Shown piece by piece: positions 21,084 through 28,280 of a stretch of DNA of 29,942 nt. This stretch comes from a virus. How positions within the stretch are numbered: the stretch's first letter is position 1; each line of letters opens with the position of its first letter. Under the pieces are notes generated by a model. That model saw only the letters and a program-made list of their open reading frames with translations, had not been told where the DNA came from and ran no database searches. The stretch lies in the IMG/VR virus record IMGVR_UViG_3300013372_001099, positions 1-29,942 of that record. One strand, given 5' to 3'. The position numbers were made by a program, and so were the translations under genes.

Positions 21084-22268
21084 TTAATATTTGCTTTCTC
21101 TCGTATGATTACGATAATCCGTAGTCATACGCAACCATTCTTCACCCTTACCTTCAAGGATGTCACAAATTCTATCTATCGTTTTATCAGTCCAGTCACT
21201 AATTTTACCCATATATGGACTTGGATTATAGATTGCATGATTCATCTTATTCAATGCGTCTACCTTAGACCAAGGCACATACATGCGACTATGATCATTG
21301 GCAAATGTCTCTGGGAAACTGCGATAAGCAGGATAAATCACATTACAGCCCAGTGCATCTGCCTCGCTGACTGTATTGCTCACCCAGTCTTGTAATGCAC
21401 AATTGAACAATACACGGCTGTCGTTCAATAACTCATAGTATTCGTTCTTGTCGAGGTCGCTATAGATTTTTAGTTTGCCTTGACGCTCAAGGTCTAGTGT
21501 TCGATCCATATATGAATTATTGTTGCTACGCAATTTAGCACCGCTTAATAATGCAAACTCTACATCGCCGTTGTAAACGCTCGTATATTCTTCGACAATA
21601 TCCATGAAGAAATCAGGCTGTTTTTCTTGATCCCAACGTGCGGCAAACACAACTCTGCGCTTACGGATATCAAATGGCTTGATAGACTTGACACGACTAC
21701 GTACTTCTTCTTTACCGAATGCAAGACCACTGATATTATAGATAGGACATTCCCAGCCTGCGATCTTCATGTGCATGACCATCTCTTCGTTACTTGCGAG
21801 GATAGCACCACCTGAATCACGTACTAGTTCACAGACCATCTTCTCATATAGTCCCATCCACTTGCTCATCCCCCATACATGTACGAAATCATCCGGATCG
21901 ATTGACTGAGCAAGACAACGGACAAATATACGAGGACGCATATCGCTAGAAACTTGATTAAGAATATAGGGAAGCGACTCAATGCCCGGCTGAAACATGT
22001 CTTCAAAGTAGATAACATCTTCATTTGTTACTTTGCCTTCTTTCATTAATTTAACTAAAGTCATCAACTGACTCATGCCAAAGTAACTACGACCATGTGC
22101 ATCTAGCACTTGACCTGTCACGATACTTTGATCACTAGTCAATGTGTCACCGTGCACCAATTCATAATCAATGCCACGTTGTTTAAATACTGTTTCATTC
22201 CAGTCTTGCAACTGTAATGTATATCTTGCCTTGTAGGGTTCTAGACCCATGTAATATAATTTACGCAT
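21084..22268 (-). CDS. GT-B glycosyltransferase-like protein
   Basis: 394 aa from the ATG at 22268 (a GTG at 22271 also fits), overlapping the fusion gene by 8 bases. The second half looks like the nucleotide-sugar domain of GT-B enzymes: KRRVVFAARWDQEKQPDFFM, LLSGAKLRS, KIYSDLDKNEYYELLNDSRV and VSNTVSEADALGCNVIYPAY, the last corresponding to the E-x7-E donor site. The N-terminal half has VIYFEDMFQPGIESLPYIL and acceptor-side features. Donor and acceptor are unknown. It is coupled to the cytidylyltransferase-cupin gene, which may make its donor. Confidence 0.72.
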   Translation of the reverse strand: MRKLYYMGLEPYKARYTLQLQDWNETVFKQRGIDYELVHGDTLTSDQSIVTGQVLDAHGRSYFGMSQLMTLVKLMKEGKVTNEDVIYFEDMFQPGIESLPYILNQVSSDMRPRIFVRCLAQSIDPDDFVHVWGMSKWMGLYEKMVCELVRDSGGAILASNEEMVMHMKIAGWECPIYNISGLAFGKEEVRSRVKSIKPFDIRKRRVVFAARWDQEKQPDFFMDIVEEYTSVYNGDVEFALLSGAKLRSNNNSYMDRTLDLERQGKLKIYSDLDKNEYYELLNDSRVLFNCALQDWVSNTVSEADALGCNVIYPAYRSFPETFANDHSRMYVPWSKVDALNKMNHAIYNPSPYMGKISDWTDKTIDRICDILEGKGEEWLRMTTDYRNHTRESKY

Positions 22269-23034
22269 CACGCCTCTCTATATCTGATTCTACACATTCT
22301 GAACCATATTGCACTTCAAGTATATGACAAGGTTCAGTATAACTATTCTGCCCTTGATGCCATACAGATTGTCCAATAACATATTCTTCGTTAGTATTCT
22401 TAATTACTTTAATTATACTACCTCTGAATTCTGTTACAATATCGCATTTGCCCTTAAGTACATACCAATGCTCACTACGATTAAAGTGACGTTGCATACT
22501 TAGGCTCTTGCCGGGTTCGATAACTAACTCTTTTACTTTGTAACCTGGCTTCTCATCTAACACACGGTAATATCCCCACGGTCTAATAACTTTAGGATTT
22601 TTCCATTCTTGTAATATCCAACTGCTACTGTTACGTTTGTCTTCTCCACCTACACCAAACATGAATTCAACGTTATCATCGTTGATATCCATTTCTGGAA
22701 TATTGTCTTTGGTTCTATCTCCGCCGTTAGCAAAGATCAGTTTTGAATCTGGATAATGCGCACGAACCTGCTGAATAAAATGCTTGGCAGATCCATCTTC
22801 ATCGTCAAAGGTATAAACTTCATCTACCATTGACAAGTTATTGATTATACAGAGACGTTCATTCCAGGGCATGAATGCTCTACCTTTTTTTCTAGCAAGC
22901 CATTCATCGCTGTTTATGCCAACGATGAGCATGTCCCCTAGGTTACGCGCTTCTTTGAAATATGCGATATGTCCAGAGTGAAGGGGGTCGAAACCCCCTG
23001 TCACTAAGACTATTTTGGTATTACCTACCACCAT
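22261..23034 (-). CDS. Fusion: cytidylyltransferase domain plus mannose-6-phosphate-isomerase-type cupin
   Basis: 257 aa with two domains. Residues 5-140 form a nucleotidyltransferase: VTGGFDPLHSGHIAYF with HSGH at 19-22, GINSDEWLARKKGRAFMPWN, IFANGGDRT. This resembles the HldE/RfaE C-terminal domain. Residues 147-257 form a type II cupin like the ManC C-terminus: VIRPWGYYRVLDEKPGYKVK, PGKSLSMQRHFNRSEHWYVL, VWHQGQNSYTEPCHILEVQ. The cupin keeps His and Glu ligands. The fusion suggests coupled making of an NDP-sugar and isomerisation. The start overlaps the 68-aa gene by 14 bases. Confidence 0.85.
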   Translation of the reverse strand: MVVGNTKIVLVTGGFDPLHSGHIAYFKEARNLGDMLIVGINSDEWLARKKGRAFMPWNERLCIINNLSMVDEVYTFDDEDGSAKHFIQQVRAHYPDSKLIFANGGDRTKDNIPEMDINDDNVEFMFGVGGEDKRNSSSWILQEWKNPKVIRPWGYYRVLDEKPGYKVKELVIEPGKSLSMQRHFNRSEHWYVLKGKCDIVTEFRGSIIKVIKNTNEEYVIGQSVWHQGQNSYTEPCHILEVQYGSECVESDIERRDA

Positions 23035-23227
23035 CTACAGCCCACATATCCTTGGCATCTTTGCCGGCCATGTATTTGCTGAACTGGCGAAATGCGAAAC
23101 TCCTATTGTCATAGAGAGTTGCCTCGTCAAACTTGTACCCGAAACTTTTACAGAAATCAAGATACTTCTCCAAATCATCAAAGATTTGCTTGATACGATT
23201 GTTTGAACGATGTTCATTCTTTGCCAT
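23021..23227 (-). CDS. Unknown protein, 68 aa
   Basis: 68 aa, first gene after the promoter at 23265-23293. Helical and charged with aromatics (MAKNEHRSNNRIKQIFDDLE, then KYLDFCKSFGYKFDEATLY and FRQFSKYMAGKDAKDMWA). A TAGGAG RBS lies 9 bases before the ATG. It seems a small conserved phage type, but I cannot name a family. Confidence 0.7.
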   Translation of the reverse strand: MAKNEHRSNNRIKQIFDDLEKYLDFCKSFGYKFDEATLYDNRSFAFRQFSKYMAGKDAKDMWAVDGGR

Positions 23228-23264
23228 GTTTATTAACTCCTAGATTTGTTAAACACAAGTTGAT

Positions 23265-23293
23265 ATATTACTATAATTAAAAATATAAGTCAA
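23265..23293 (-). promoter_or_regulatory. sigma70-type promoter (TTGACT-17-TAATAT) for the long metabolic unit
   Basis: -35 box TTGACT at 23293-23288, 17-base spacer, -10 box TAATAT at 23270-23265. The -35 box contains the TGA (23292-23290) of the SGNH-like gene. The predicted leader to the ATG at 23227 is about 31 bases. No equally good promoter was found between here and 9928. Confidence 0.75.
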
Positions 23294-24321
23294 ATACTTT
23301 TCCACCCAGCCTGACGTATCAATTCGTGCGCCCACACTAGATGTCCGATCTTGGTCGGGTGATTGTTATGATAGATAAGATTTTTGACATCCACATTACC
23401 ATTGATGTAATCAAACATCTTTTCAATCAACCTAACCTGCTCTTCCATGAAGTCCATATCCACTTTGATCTTTTTCCCAATGGTTCTAAAGAAATCATCA
23501 AATTGAATTGGGTTCATTAAAGTCGGAGGTATATGCTCATGATTCACTAATGACCCAGTATAAGTGATCATAGTAGGTTCTATGATCTTGAAGTTGTAAC
23601 TTCTCTTATCAGTGGTTAATTTAGTGAAGTTTCTCCAAAGTATGCCCTCGATAGGACATGCATTGAAACTACTTAGGCTGGTATGATAATGACTCAAGAA
23701 AAAATCATCATATAAAGCCAGCCATTCGAATAAATCAATCTCTTGGTTTATTCCTATATCAAACCAGTGTTCTAATGGATATGAGCCATGGTTCAATATT
23801 GTTGATGTATTTTTACTACAACGTATTGGAATCTCTCTGGAATTTTCAGTCATCTGCAATACGACCTTTACCTGCTTGTAACCTAGAGTAGACACATGTT
23901 TCAATATGCGATCTAATTCCATATGCATGTAAAGATTGCAATTACCGGGTATAGCGAACTGATATAAGTCCCAACCCGTGACTTCTGCCATTCGAGGACC
24001 CATGCAACCTTCAAGTTGTGATTGAAAATTAAAGTATCCTGCACCGGTACCTACACCGTGCAAAGATTCTCCATAAGTCCAACTCTCACCTATGACGATG
24101 AGCAAAGTATCACTACCGCGCATCACATGAAACTCTGTATTTTCTGCAAATATCTCAACATGCATTGGTTTCATATTGTCATCGGTCACTAAAAACTTCT
24201 GCACATTATTCATGAAAGAATTTTCAAAAACCATTGGAACTTTTGATAACGGAATCTCACGATATGTGGGATTCATATTCAATTCTGGTTCAGGATGTAG
24301 ATGTAGAGTATTAAAACTCAT
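23290..24321 (-). CDS. SGNH/GDSL hydrolase-like protein (2)
   Basis: 343 aa. Block I is LLIVIGESWTYGES (GES in place of GDS, Ser as nucleophile), a candidate block III is FAIPGNCNLYMH (GNxN), and block V is YHNNHPTKIGHLVWAHEL, the His-Pro-Thr-x2-GH region seen in many SGNH proteins. The N-terminal 70 residues are an extra segment. A catalytic Asp is not obvious in block V (NNHP), so activity is less certain than the fold. It forms a TAATG with the QueD-like gene upstream. The substrate may be an acylated glycan, but this is inferred. Confidence 0.65.
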   Translation of the reverse strand: MSFNTLHLHPEPELNMNPTYREIPLSKVPMVFENSFMNNVQKFLVTDDNMKPMHVEIFAENTEFHVMRGSDTLLIVIGESWTYGESLHGVGTGAGYFNFQSQLEGCMGPRMAEVTGWDLYQFAIPGNCNLYMHMELDRILKHVSTLGYKQVKVVLQMTENSREIPIRCSKNTSTILNHGSYPLEHWFDIGINQEIDLFEWLALYDDFFLSHYHTSLSSFNACPIEGILWRNFTKLTTDKRSYNFKIIEPTMITYTGSLVNHEHIPPTLMNPIQFDDFFRTIGKKIKVDMDFMEEQVRLIEKMFDYINGNVDVKNLIYHNNHPTKIGHLVWAHELIRQAGWKSI

Positions 24322-24773
24322 TAGATCACTACTTGTAAATTAGGTTTAACTGTATTATATGTGATAGTAGCGCCGTTCTCACCATCTTCGCTAACCGTGA
24401 TTTCTACAAACCTGTCAGGATAACGTGTAGCAATTACTTCATATAAATCATCACATATCATCTCACAACTCTTATAATTTAGTTGTAAAGTACCTTGATA
24501 CAATGCTTCAAGCCAGCGTTTGAATTGTATGAATTCGATATCACGGTCATTATGTGTGACTTCGATAGCAACTTTAAAATGAAATATATGACGATGCTCG
24601 TTAGCCAAGAATGAAACATCAGCAAGATTTGGATCTGTGGCTGCTGCCGGATACTTATGAATACCCTCGCGCTGAAAGGTGACCCATATCATACGATTAG
24701 CGTGTTGCTTGATTCTATTTCTTTTATCAGTTCGTGCCTGATTAGTTTGATAAACTACTGGATCTTCACTCAT
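24321..24773 (-). CDS. QueD/PTPS-like T-fold protein next to dpdA
   Basis: 150 aa. It resembles the 6-pyruvoyl-tetrahydropterin synthase fold: a strand MIWVTFQREGIHKYPAAA with a His, NEHRHIFHFKVAIEVTHND (H-x-H, compare HGHSF), RDIEFIQFKRWLEAL (compare DFxxLK), SCEMICDDLYEVI (compare TAExLA), and ITVSEDGENGATITY (compare the ET/ED strand). The usual catalytic Cys before the HxH is absent, so it may do different chemistry or bind rather than convert a pterin. The true QueD is at 15613-16116. ATGA overlap with the 58-aa gene. Confidence 0.5.
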   Translation of the reverse strand: MSEDPVVYQTNQARTDKRNRIKQHANRMIWVTFQREGIHKYPAAATDPNLADVSFLANEHRHIFHFKVAIEVTHNDRDIEFIQFKRWLEALYQGTLQLNYKSCEMICDDLYEVIATRYPDRFVEITVSEDGENGATITYNTVKPNLQVVI

Positions 24774-24946
24774 CTATCATCCTCCATGTTAACTCTTTCA
24801 TATTTTTCTTCCCATTCTAATCTGCGTAATACACGCAATTGATTGATAATCTCAGCCATTTTTTTCAGGTCTTCTTTATCGGTTCCCTGTTCTAATTGCT
24901 TGAGATTATTTTCTAATATGCGTATTTGATTCGTATATGCCACCAT
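24770..24946 (-). CDS. Small coiled-coil protein, 58 aa
   Basis: Starts MVAYTNQIRILENNLKQLEQ and continues with KKMAEIINQLRVLRRLEWEE, a long charged helix with heptad-like Leu/Ile spacing, ending MEDDR. Its ATG lies one base after the dpdA-like stop, and its TGA overlaps the next ATG in an ATGA. This tight placement between the transglycosylase and the T-fold gene suggests a partner, but that is inferred. Confidence 0.7.
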   Translation of the reverse strand: MVAYTNQIRILENNLKQLEQGTDKEDLKKMAEIINQLRVLRRLEWEEKYERVNMEDDR

Positions 24947-24947
24947 A

Positions 24948-26486
24948 TCAGTTCTCTAAATTTTGCGATATTAAATCGTCGGTATCTTCTATCTCTTCTT
25001 CTACGTTATTACTCTGCTCTTGTACGCTGAATAATTCTTCAAACTTAGTCAATGCATTGACTGTCTTTTTGCCGCTGAAACCCTGGCTTCCAGATTTCAT
25101 CTGTGTCCAGAATTTATCATACTTATCAATAAGATTGAGACTTTTCTCTTTGTCTTTTAATGCAAAAATCGCTTCAACAATATCTCCGAATTTGATCTTC
25201 TCAAAAATCTCATTCATTACCATCTTGGGAATCACACCTTGATCATACAACTTGTTACCTTCCTGCACTGCAACAATATGCTGATATACGTTATGAGCCT
25301 GCAATAATGTATAACTCAATGTGTCCCAACTAGTCTTAGTCTCTTTACCGTGAGCACCGATAAAGCCATGACCCCTGTAGCATAAGTCACGAACTAACAT
25401 TCTGTCAGTTATAGGACTGTCTTGGAATGTTTTATGCACCCCATCTTGCAATACAGCAATACTGAATTTCCGATTATCAACTGCATAATCTTTGTTTTCA
25501 GCCGTTTTTTCCATGCTGTATGACCATTTACTATCGTGTTCGATGTTATTCTGAAAATACGCTAATCCTTTAGCCGCGCTAAAGAACGGGCTTGCGCAGT
25601 CAAAAGTTATCTGCAAGTTTGGATTGTGATGCTTGCGGATAGCACGTTGAATATCGCTGAACAATACTGCATACTCTAAGATACTAGTACCAAGGCAGTG
25701 AATCAAGTCATGCTTACCTGGCTCAAGCAATCCATCATGGATCATGATCACAAGACGGCGTAACATCAAATGAATATCGATCTTATTCTGACCCCCGAAA
25801 GCCCAACCATTAAAATGATTGTCCGGATAGATGTTTGGATCGCAATACTTCTTCATCTCTTCATACCAGTTATCACTCTGTGTATGATTGAGACCCTGCA
25901 ATACATTTAAGAACTTACATTTACCATTACGGTTCTTGATGAAGTATTCGTTATTGATATGTGTAGCCTTGACCGCGTCTTCGATAGTGCGAATACCATG
26001 CTTATCAAGCAAATGCTGATTACGAATAGTCTGTGATGGAACGTCAAGACACATACCATAATCCATGTATGTATCCATCCAGTTCAATACCAACTTACGT
26101 TGCTTCATAGCCTTAGGACAGTTAGGATCTTTCCAGTCAGCAGGCCATTGACCCTTCATGATCTGGAATCCGCCACTGTCACCTAGCATGAACGTACCTT
26201 CTTCGCGTTTACGTATGATGCTTTCTGCATGGTCATCAACATTAGTATCTAAGTTAGCATGTCCTGCACTATAGAGGCCCCACTTATAAGTATATAAGCC
26301 TTTCTTGCTATTCAAAAAGTTCAAGCACTCAACATCACCATTGAAGCCTGCGGGAATACGCTCACTAGGAAAATAATTTTCACCCTCACGTTGCTTGCCC
26401 AAGCCAGTGATAAAGAAACTACTGACTGCTGGCAAGAACAATGCCCAGTCATTTTTATGATTGTTTGATAAATTTATTTGTTCCAT
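24948..26486 (-). CDS. dpdA: TGT-like transglycosylase, probable DpdA (DNA guanine exchange)
   Basis: 512 aa. tRNA-guanine transglycosylase signatures are in order: GDSGGFQIM (Asp103; the DSGG(F/Y)Q motif holding the general acid/base Asp of TGT), CLDVPSQ (Asp148, base recognition), NVLQGLN at 194-200 (compare VQGG), GWAFGGQ at 227-233 (compare GGLAVGE), HCLGTS at 263-268 (compare MGVGTP) and FDCASP with Asp296 (compare FDCVLP, the nucleophile). The bacterial TGT zinc CxCxxC pattern is not visible, consistent with a DpdA-type enzyme acting on DNA rather than tRNA. With folE, queD and queE here, exchange of guanine in phage DNA for a 7-deazaguanine is the likely role. It is in the sliding-clamp unit. 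Confidence 0.82.
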   Translation of the reverse strand: MEQINLSNNHKNDWALFLPAVSSFFITGLGKQREGENYFPSERIPAGFNGDVECLNFLNSKKGLYTYKWGLYSAGHANLDTNVDDHAESIIRKREEGTFMLGDSGGFQIMKGQWPADWKDPNCPKAMKQRKLVLNWMDTYMDYGMCLDVPSQTIRNQHLLDKHGIRTIEDAVKATHINNEYFIKNRNGKCKFLNVLQGLNHTQSDNWYEEMKKYCDPNIYPDNHFNGWAFGGQNKIDIHLMLRRLVIMIHDGLLEPGKHDLIHCLGTSILEYAVLFSDIQRAIRKHHNPNLQITFDCASPFFSAAKGLAYFQNNIEHDSKWSYSMEKTAENKDYAVDNRKFSIAVLQDGVHKTFQDSPITDRMLVRDLCYRGHGFIGAHGKETKTSWDTLSYTLLQAHNVYQHIVAVQEGNKLYDQGVIPKMVMNEIFEKIKFGDIVEAIFALKDKEKSLNLIDKYDKFWTQMKSGSQGFSGKKTVNALTKFEELFSVQEQSNNVEEEIEDTDDLISQNLEN

Positions 26487-26491
26487 CTATT

Positions 26492-27151
26492 TTACCTGTT
26501 GTTGTAGAACTGAACATTATTGAAAAGATTATAGTCCGGGATAAGATACTCTTTTAATGATAACACCACTTCTTCATGATTGTCAAGATATTCGGTTAGT
26601 TTATCTAACATTGCTACCTTTTCAGGTCTGGTTGAAGTTCTATTATATGTTCTATTATATCTCCAACCCGTAAATTCTCCACCTGGAAATTTTTGGTCTA
26701 TGTGCAATTTATGTTGAATTAGATGCGCTAAATCGATAGAGTAACTACTACCTAACTTTAAAAATATAGAAGTATCTGTATCTATACCCTTCAAAAACTG
26801 GACTTGCAATGATGTGTGTTCATCAAATGCAAAAGTTTTAAAAAGATCATCAAAATCTACCTGATCAGAACTTATTTGGGCGCGATACAAATATTCTAAT
26901 AATCCTGATATGTATCTTTTATAAGGTTCGCGCAATACAACTATTTTCTTTTTAGATAATTGAATTGGATTAGTAATAAAATTATCAGGAACTTTCGTTG
27001 TCACGCCGCACTGTAGTTTCAAAATATTTTCTGTGTAACTAGAAGCATTTTTAGGAATAGGAATAAAGATATAATCAGGATTCCAGCCCGGCATACAAAA
27101 GCCTATATCATGTTTAATCTGTATTTTTATTTCAGGTGCTACTATTTTCAT
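26492..27151 (-). CDS. Sulfotransferase-like protein
   Basis: 219 aa. FIPIPKNASSYTENIL (residues 29-44) resembles the 5'-phosphosulfate loop of PAPS-dependent sulfotransferases (PKxASS/T), and KKKIVVLREPYKRYISGLLE (68-87) resembles the 3'-phosphate-binding block (RDPxxRxxS). The remainder has RPEKVAMLDKLTEYL near the end. The acceptor is unknown; carbohydrate is common in this superfamily. It lies between the clamp cotranscribed small protein and dpdA; a link to DNA-base decoration is possible but speculative. The start overlaps the upstream gene by 20 bases. Confidence 0.68.
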   Translation of the reverse strand: MKIVAPEIKIQIKHDIGFCMPGWNPDYIFIPIPKNASSYTENILKLQCGVTTKVPDNFITNPIQLSKKKIVVLREPYKRYISGLLEYLYRAQISSDQVDFDDLFKTFAFDEHTSLQVQFLKGIDTDTSIFLKLGSSYSIDLAHLIQHKLHIDQKFPGGEFTGWRYNRTYNRTSTRPEKVAMLDKLTEYLDNHEEVVLSLKEYLIPDYNLFNNVQFYNNR

Positions 27152-27482
27152 CTTGTACTAATTTGATAATAATATCTAATTTTTCTTTAGCGTCTTTTAC
27201 TGCCGGATACTCTTTAGCGAGTTTTTCGATATTCTTGTCTTCAATCATCTTCTTTTTAGCCCATTCAAGTATTGACTGCATTTGAGGGTCAGAACTTAAT
27301 TGCACTGTATTATCGATACGCATCCAACCACCACTGGCTGTATAATTGCCATTGTTATTGTCGCATACTTCAAAACATTTACTAGAACCGTTCCAACGAA
27401 CTTGCCCAGTAGTGCTTGGCAGACTGTAACTATTGTCAACCTGCCAAACTAAAGGATAACTTGATGACTGTATCTTGATCAT
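27132..27482 (-). CDS. Conserved-looking small phage protein, 116 aa
   Basis: 116 aa from the ATG at 27482, which overlaps the clamp stop in an ATGA; an earlier non-ATG start would read into the clamp gene. The N-terminal half is beta-rich with VRWNGSSKCFEVCDNNNG and SGGWMRIDNTV, a pattern reminiscent of small T4-like virion or decoration-type repeats. The C-terminal half is helical (ILEWAKKKMIEDKNIEKLAK). Function unknown. Confidence 0.65.
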   Translation of the reverse strand: MIKIQSSSYPLVWQVDNSYSLPSTTGQVRWNGSSKCFEVCDNNNGNYTASGGWMRIDNTVQLSSDPQMQSILEWAKKKMIEDKNIEKLAKEYPAVKDAKEKLDIIIKLVQDENSST

Positions 27483-28201
27483 TTCGCCTGTGCGGGTAAT
27501 AGATAACGATATGTAGCACAAAGACCCTTGACAGTGATCTCAGTAGCACCTTGATCGCTGATCTTTACAGTCTTGTCACCGGGCAGGTCCATGATACTCA
27601 TGAAGACCTTGACAGGCCATGCCCACGCACGACCCAACGTACCTTCTACATCAGGGTGAAACACAAAGTTACCGCTGTGTGTTGACGGGTCACCAAAGTA
27701 AATCTTAAGATCACCTTTGTCAGTCTTAGTAGTGAAGTGAATCTCTTCGCTGTTTGCTTGAGCCTGCTTCTTCAATCGCATGATACCTGCAACAGTAGGT
27801 TCGAATTCAACGTCCCACTTGGCGCCTTTGAATTTGACATCTTTGACTTTTTCTTCGATGATAGCCTTGCCCATCAATCGATAGTCATTGACGAAATCCC
27901 CAGCCTTAGTCTCAAAGTGAATAGCAGTAGGGATATCGTCCTTGTTACGTGCAACATTGATGACTGCATGTTCATCATAATCATCAAAACCAAGAATAGT
28001 CTTGAGTTTGCCCAAGTTGGGCATACCGAACGTACCGATGAATTCTGCTTGCGGGGTATCAAAAGTACCCTCAACGATAACGCTCTTATCTTCTGCAATA
28101 GCAGAAATTACTGTCTGCTTGTCAGTGCCTGCGACCTTGACGAGTTCGATGACTCCCAGGCCAAATGTATGTTGAATCAAATCTTGTAAATTGTCTTTCA
28201 T
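27479..28201 (-). CDS. 45: Sliding clamp, DNA polymerase processivity factor (gp45-like)
   Basis: 240 aa, close to T4 gp45 (228 aa). Two-domain clamp architecture per subunit: N-terminal IQHTFGLGVIELVKV and FIGTFGMPNLGKLKTILG; C-terminal domain with VFMSIMDLPGDKTVKISDQG and LCATYRYLLPA, the end resembling clamps of T4-like phages. As a trimeric ring it tethers the polymerase. It is downstream of the polymerase gene, whose C-terminus ends in a probable clamp-binding peptide. An AGAGGA RBS lies 6 bases upstream, and its own promoter is at 28245-28273. Confidence 0.88.
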   Translation of the reverse strand: MKDNLQDLIQHTFGLGVIELVKVAGTDKQTVISAIAEDKSVIVEGTFDTPQAEFIGTFGMPNLGKLKTILGFDDYDEHAVINVARNKDDIPTAIHFETKAGDFVNDYRLMGKAIIEEKVKDVKFKGAKWDVEFEPTVAGIMRLKKQAQANSEEIHFTTKTDKGDLKIYFGDPSTHSGNFVFHPDVEGTLGRAWAWPVKVFMSIMDLPGDKTVKISDQGATEITVKGLCATYRYLLPAQAK

Positions 28202-28222
28202 GTGTTTCCTCTTTGTGTTAGA

Positions 28223-28236
28223 TATTTAGGTAGAAT
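28223..28236 (-). promoter_or_regulatory. Shared leader motif ATTCTAC-TAAATA, copy 2
   Basis: ATTCTACCTAAATA in the leader of the clamp transcript, matching ATTCTACTAAATA in the exonuclease leader (6116-6104) apart from one extra C. Both precede replication genes. Confidence 0.3.
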
Positions 28237-28244
28237 CATTGTGT

Positions 28245-28273
28245 ATAATAATGGATTTTATTACTAAAGTCAA
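28245..28273 (-). promoter_or_regulatory. sigma70-type promoter (TTGACT-17-TATTAT) for the clamp-dpdA unit
   Basis: -35 box TTGACT at 28273-28268, 17-base spacer, -10 box TATTAT at 28250-28245. It starts 7 bases after the polymerase stop. The predicted leader to the clamp ATG is about 37 bases. Confidence 0.72.
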
Positions 28274-28280
28274 ATAGTTG

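Noticed and set aside
24948-26486. Ordinary host-type tRNA-guanine transglycosylase (Tgt)
   Set aside because: The protein is about 140 residues longer than bacterial Tgt, lacks the visible CxCxxC zinc pattern and has divergent spacing between motifs, fitting a DpdA-type enzyme better. A tRNA substrate cannot be fully excluded.
27737-28189. 150-aa plus-strand frame opposite the sliding clamp
   Set aside because: Antisense shadow of the clamp; no RBS or family features.
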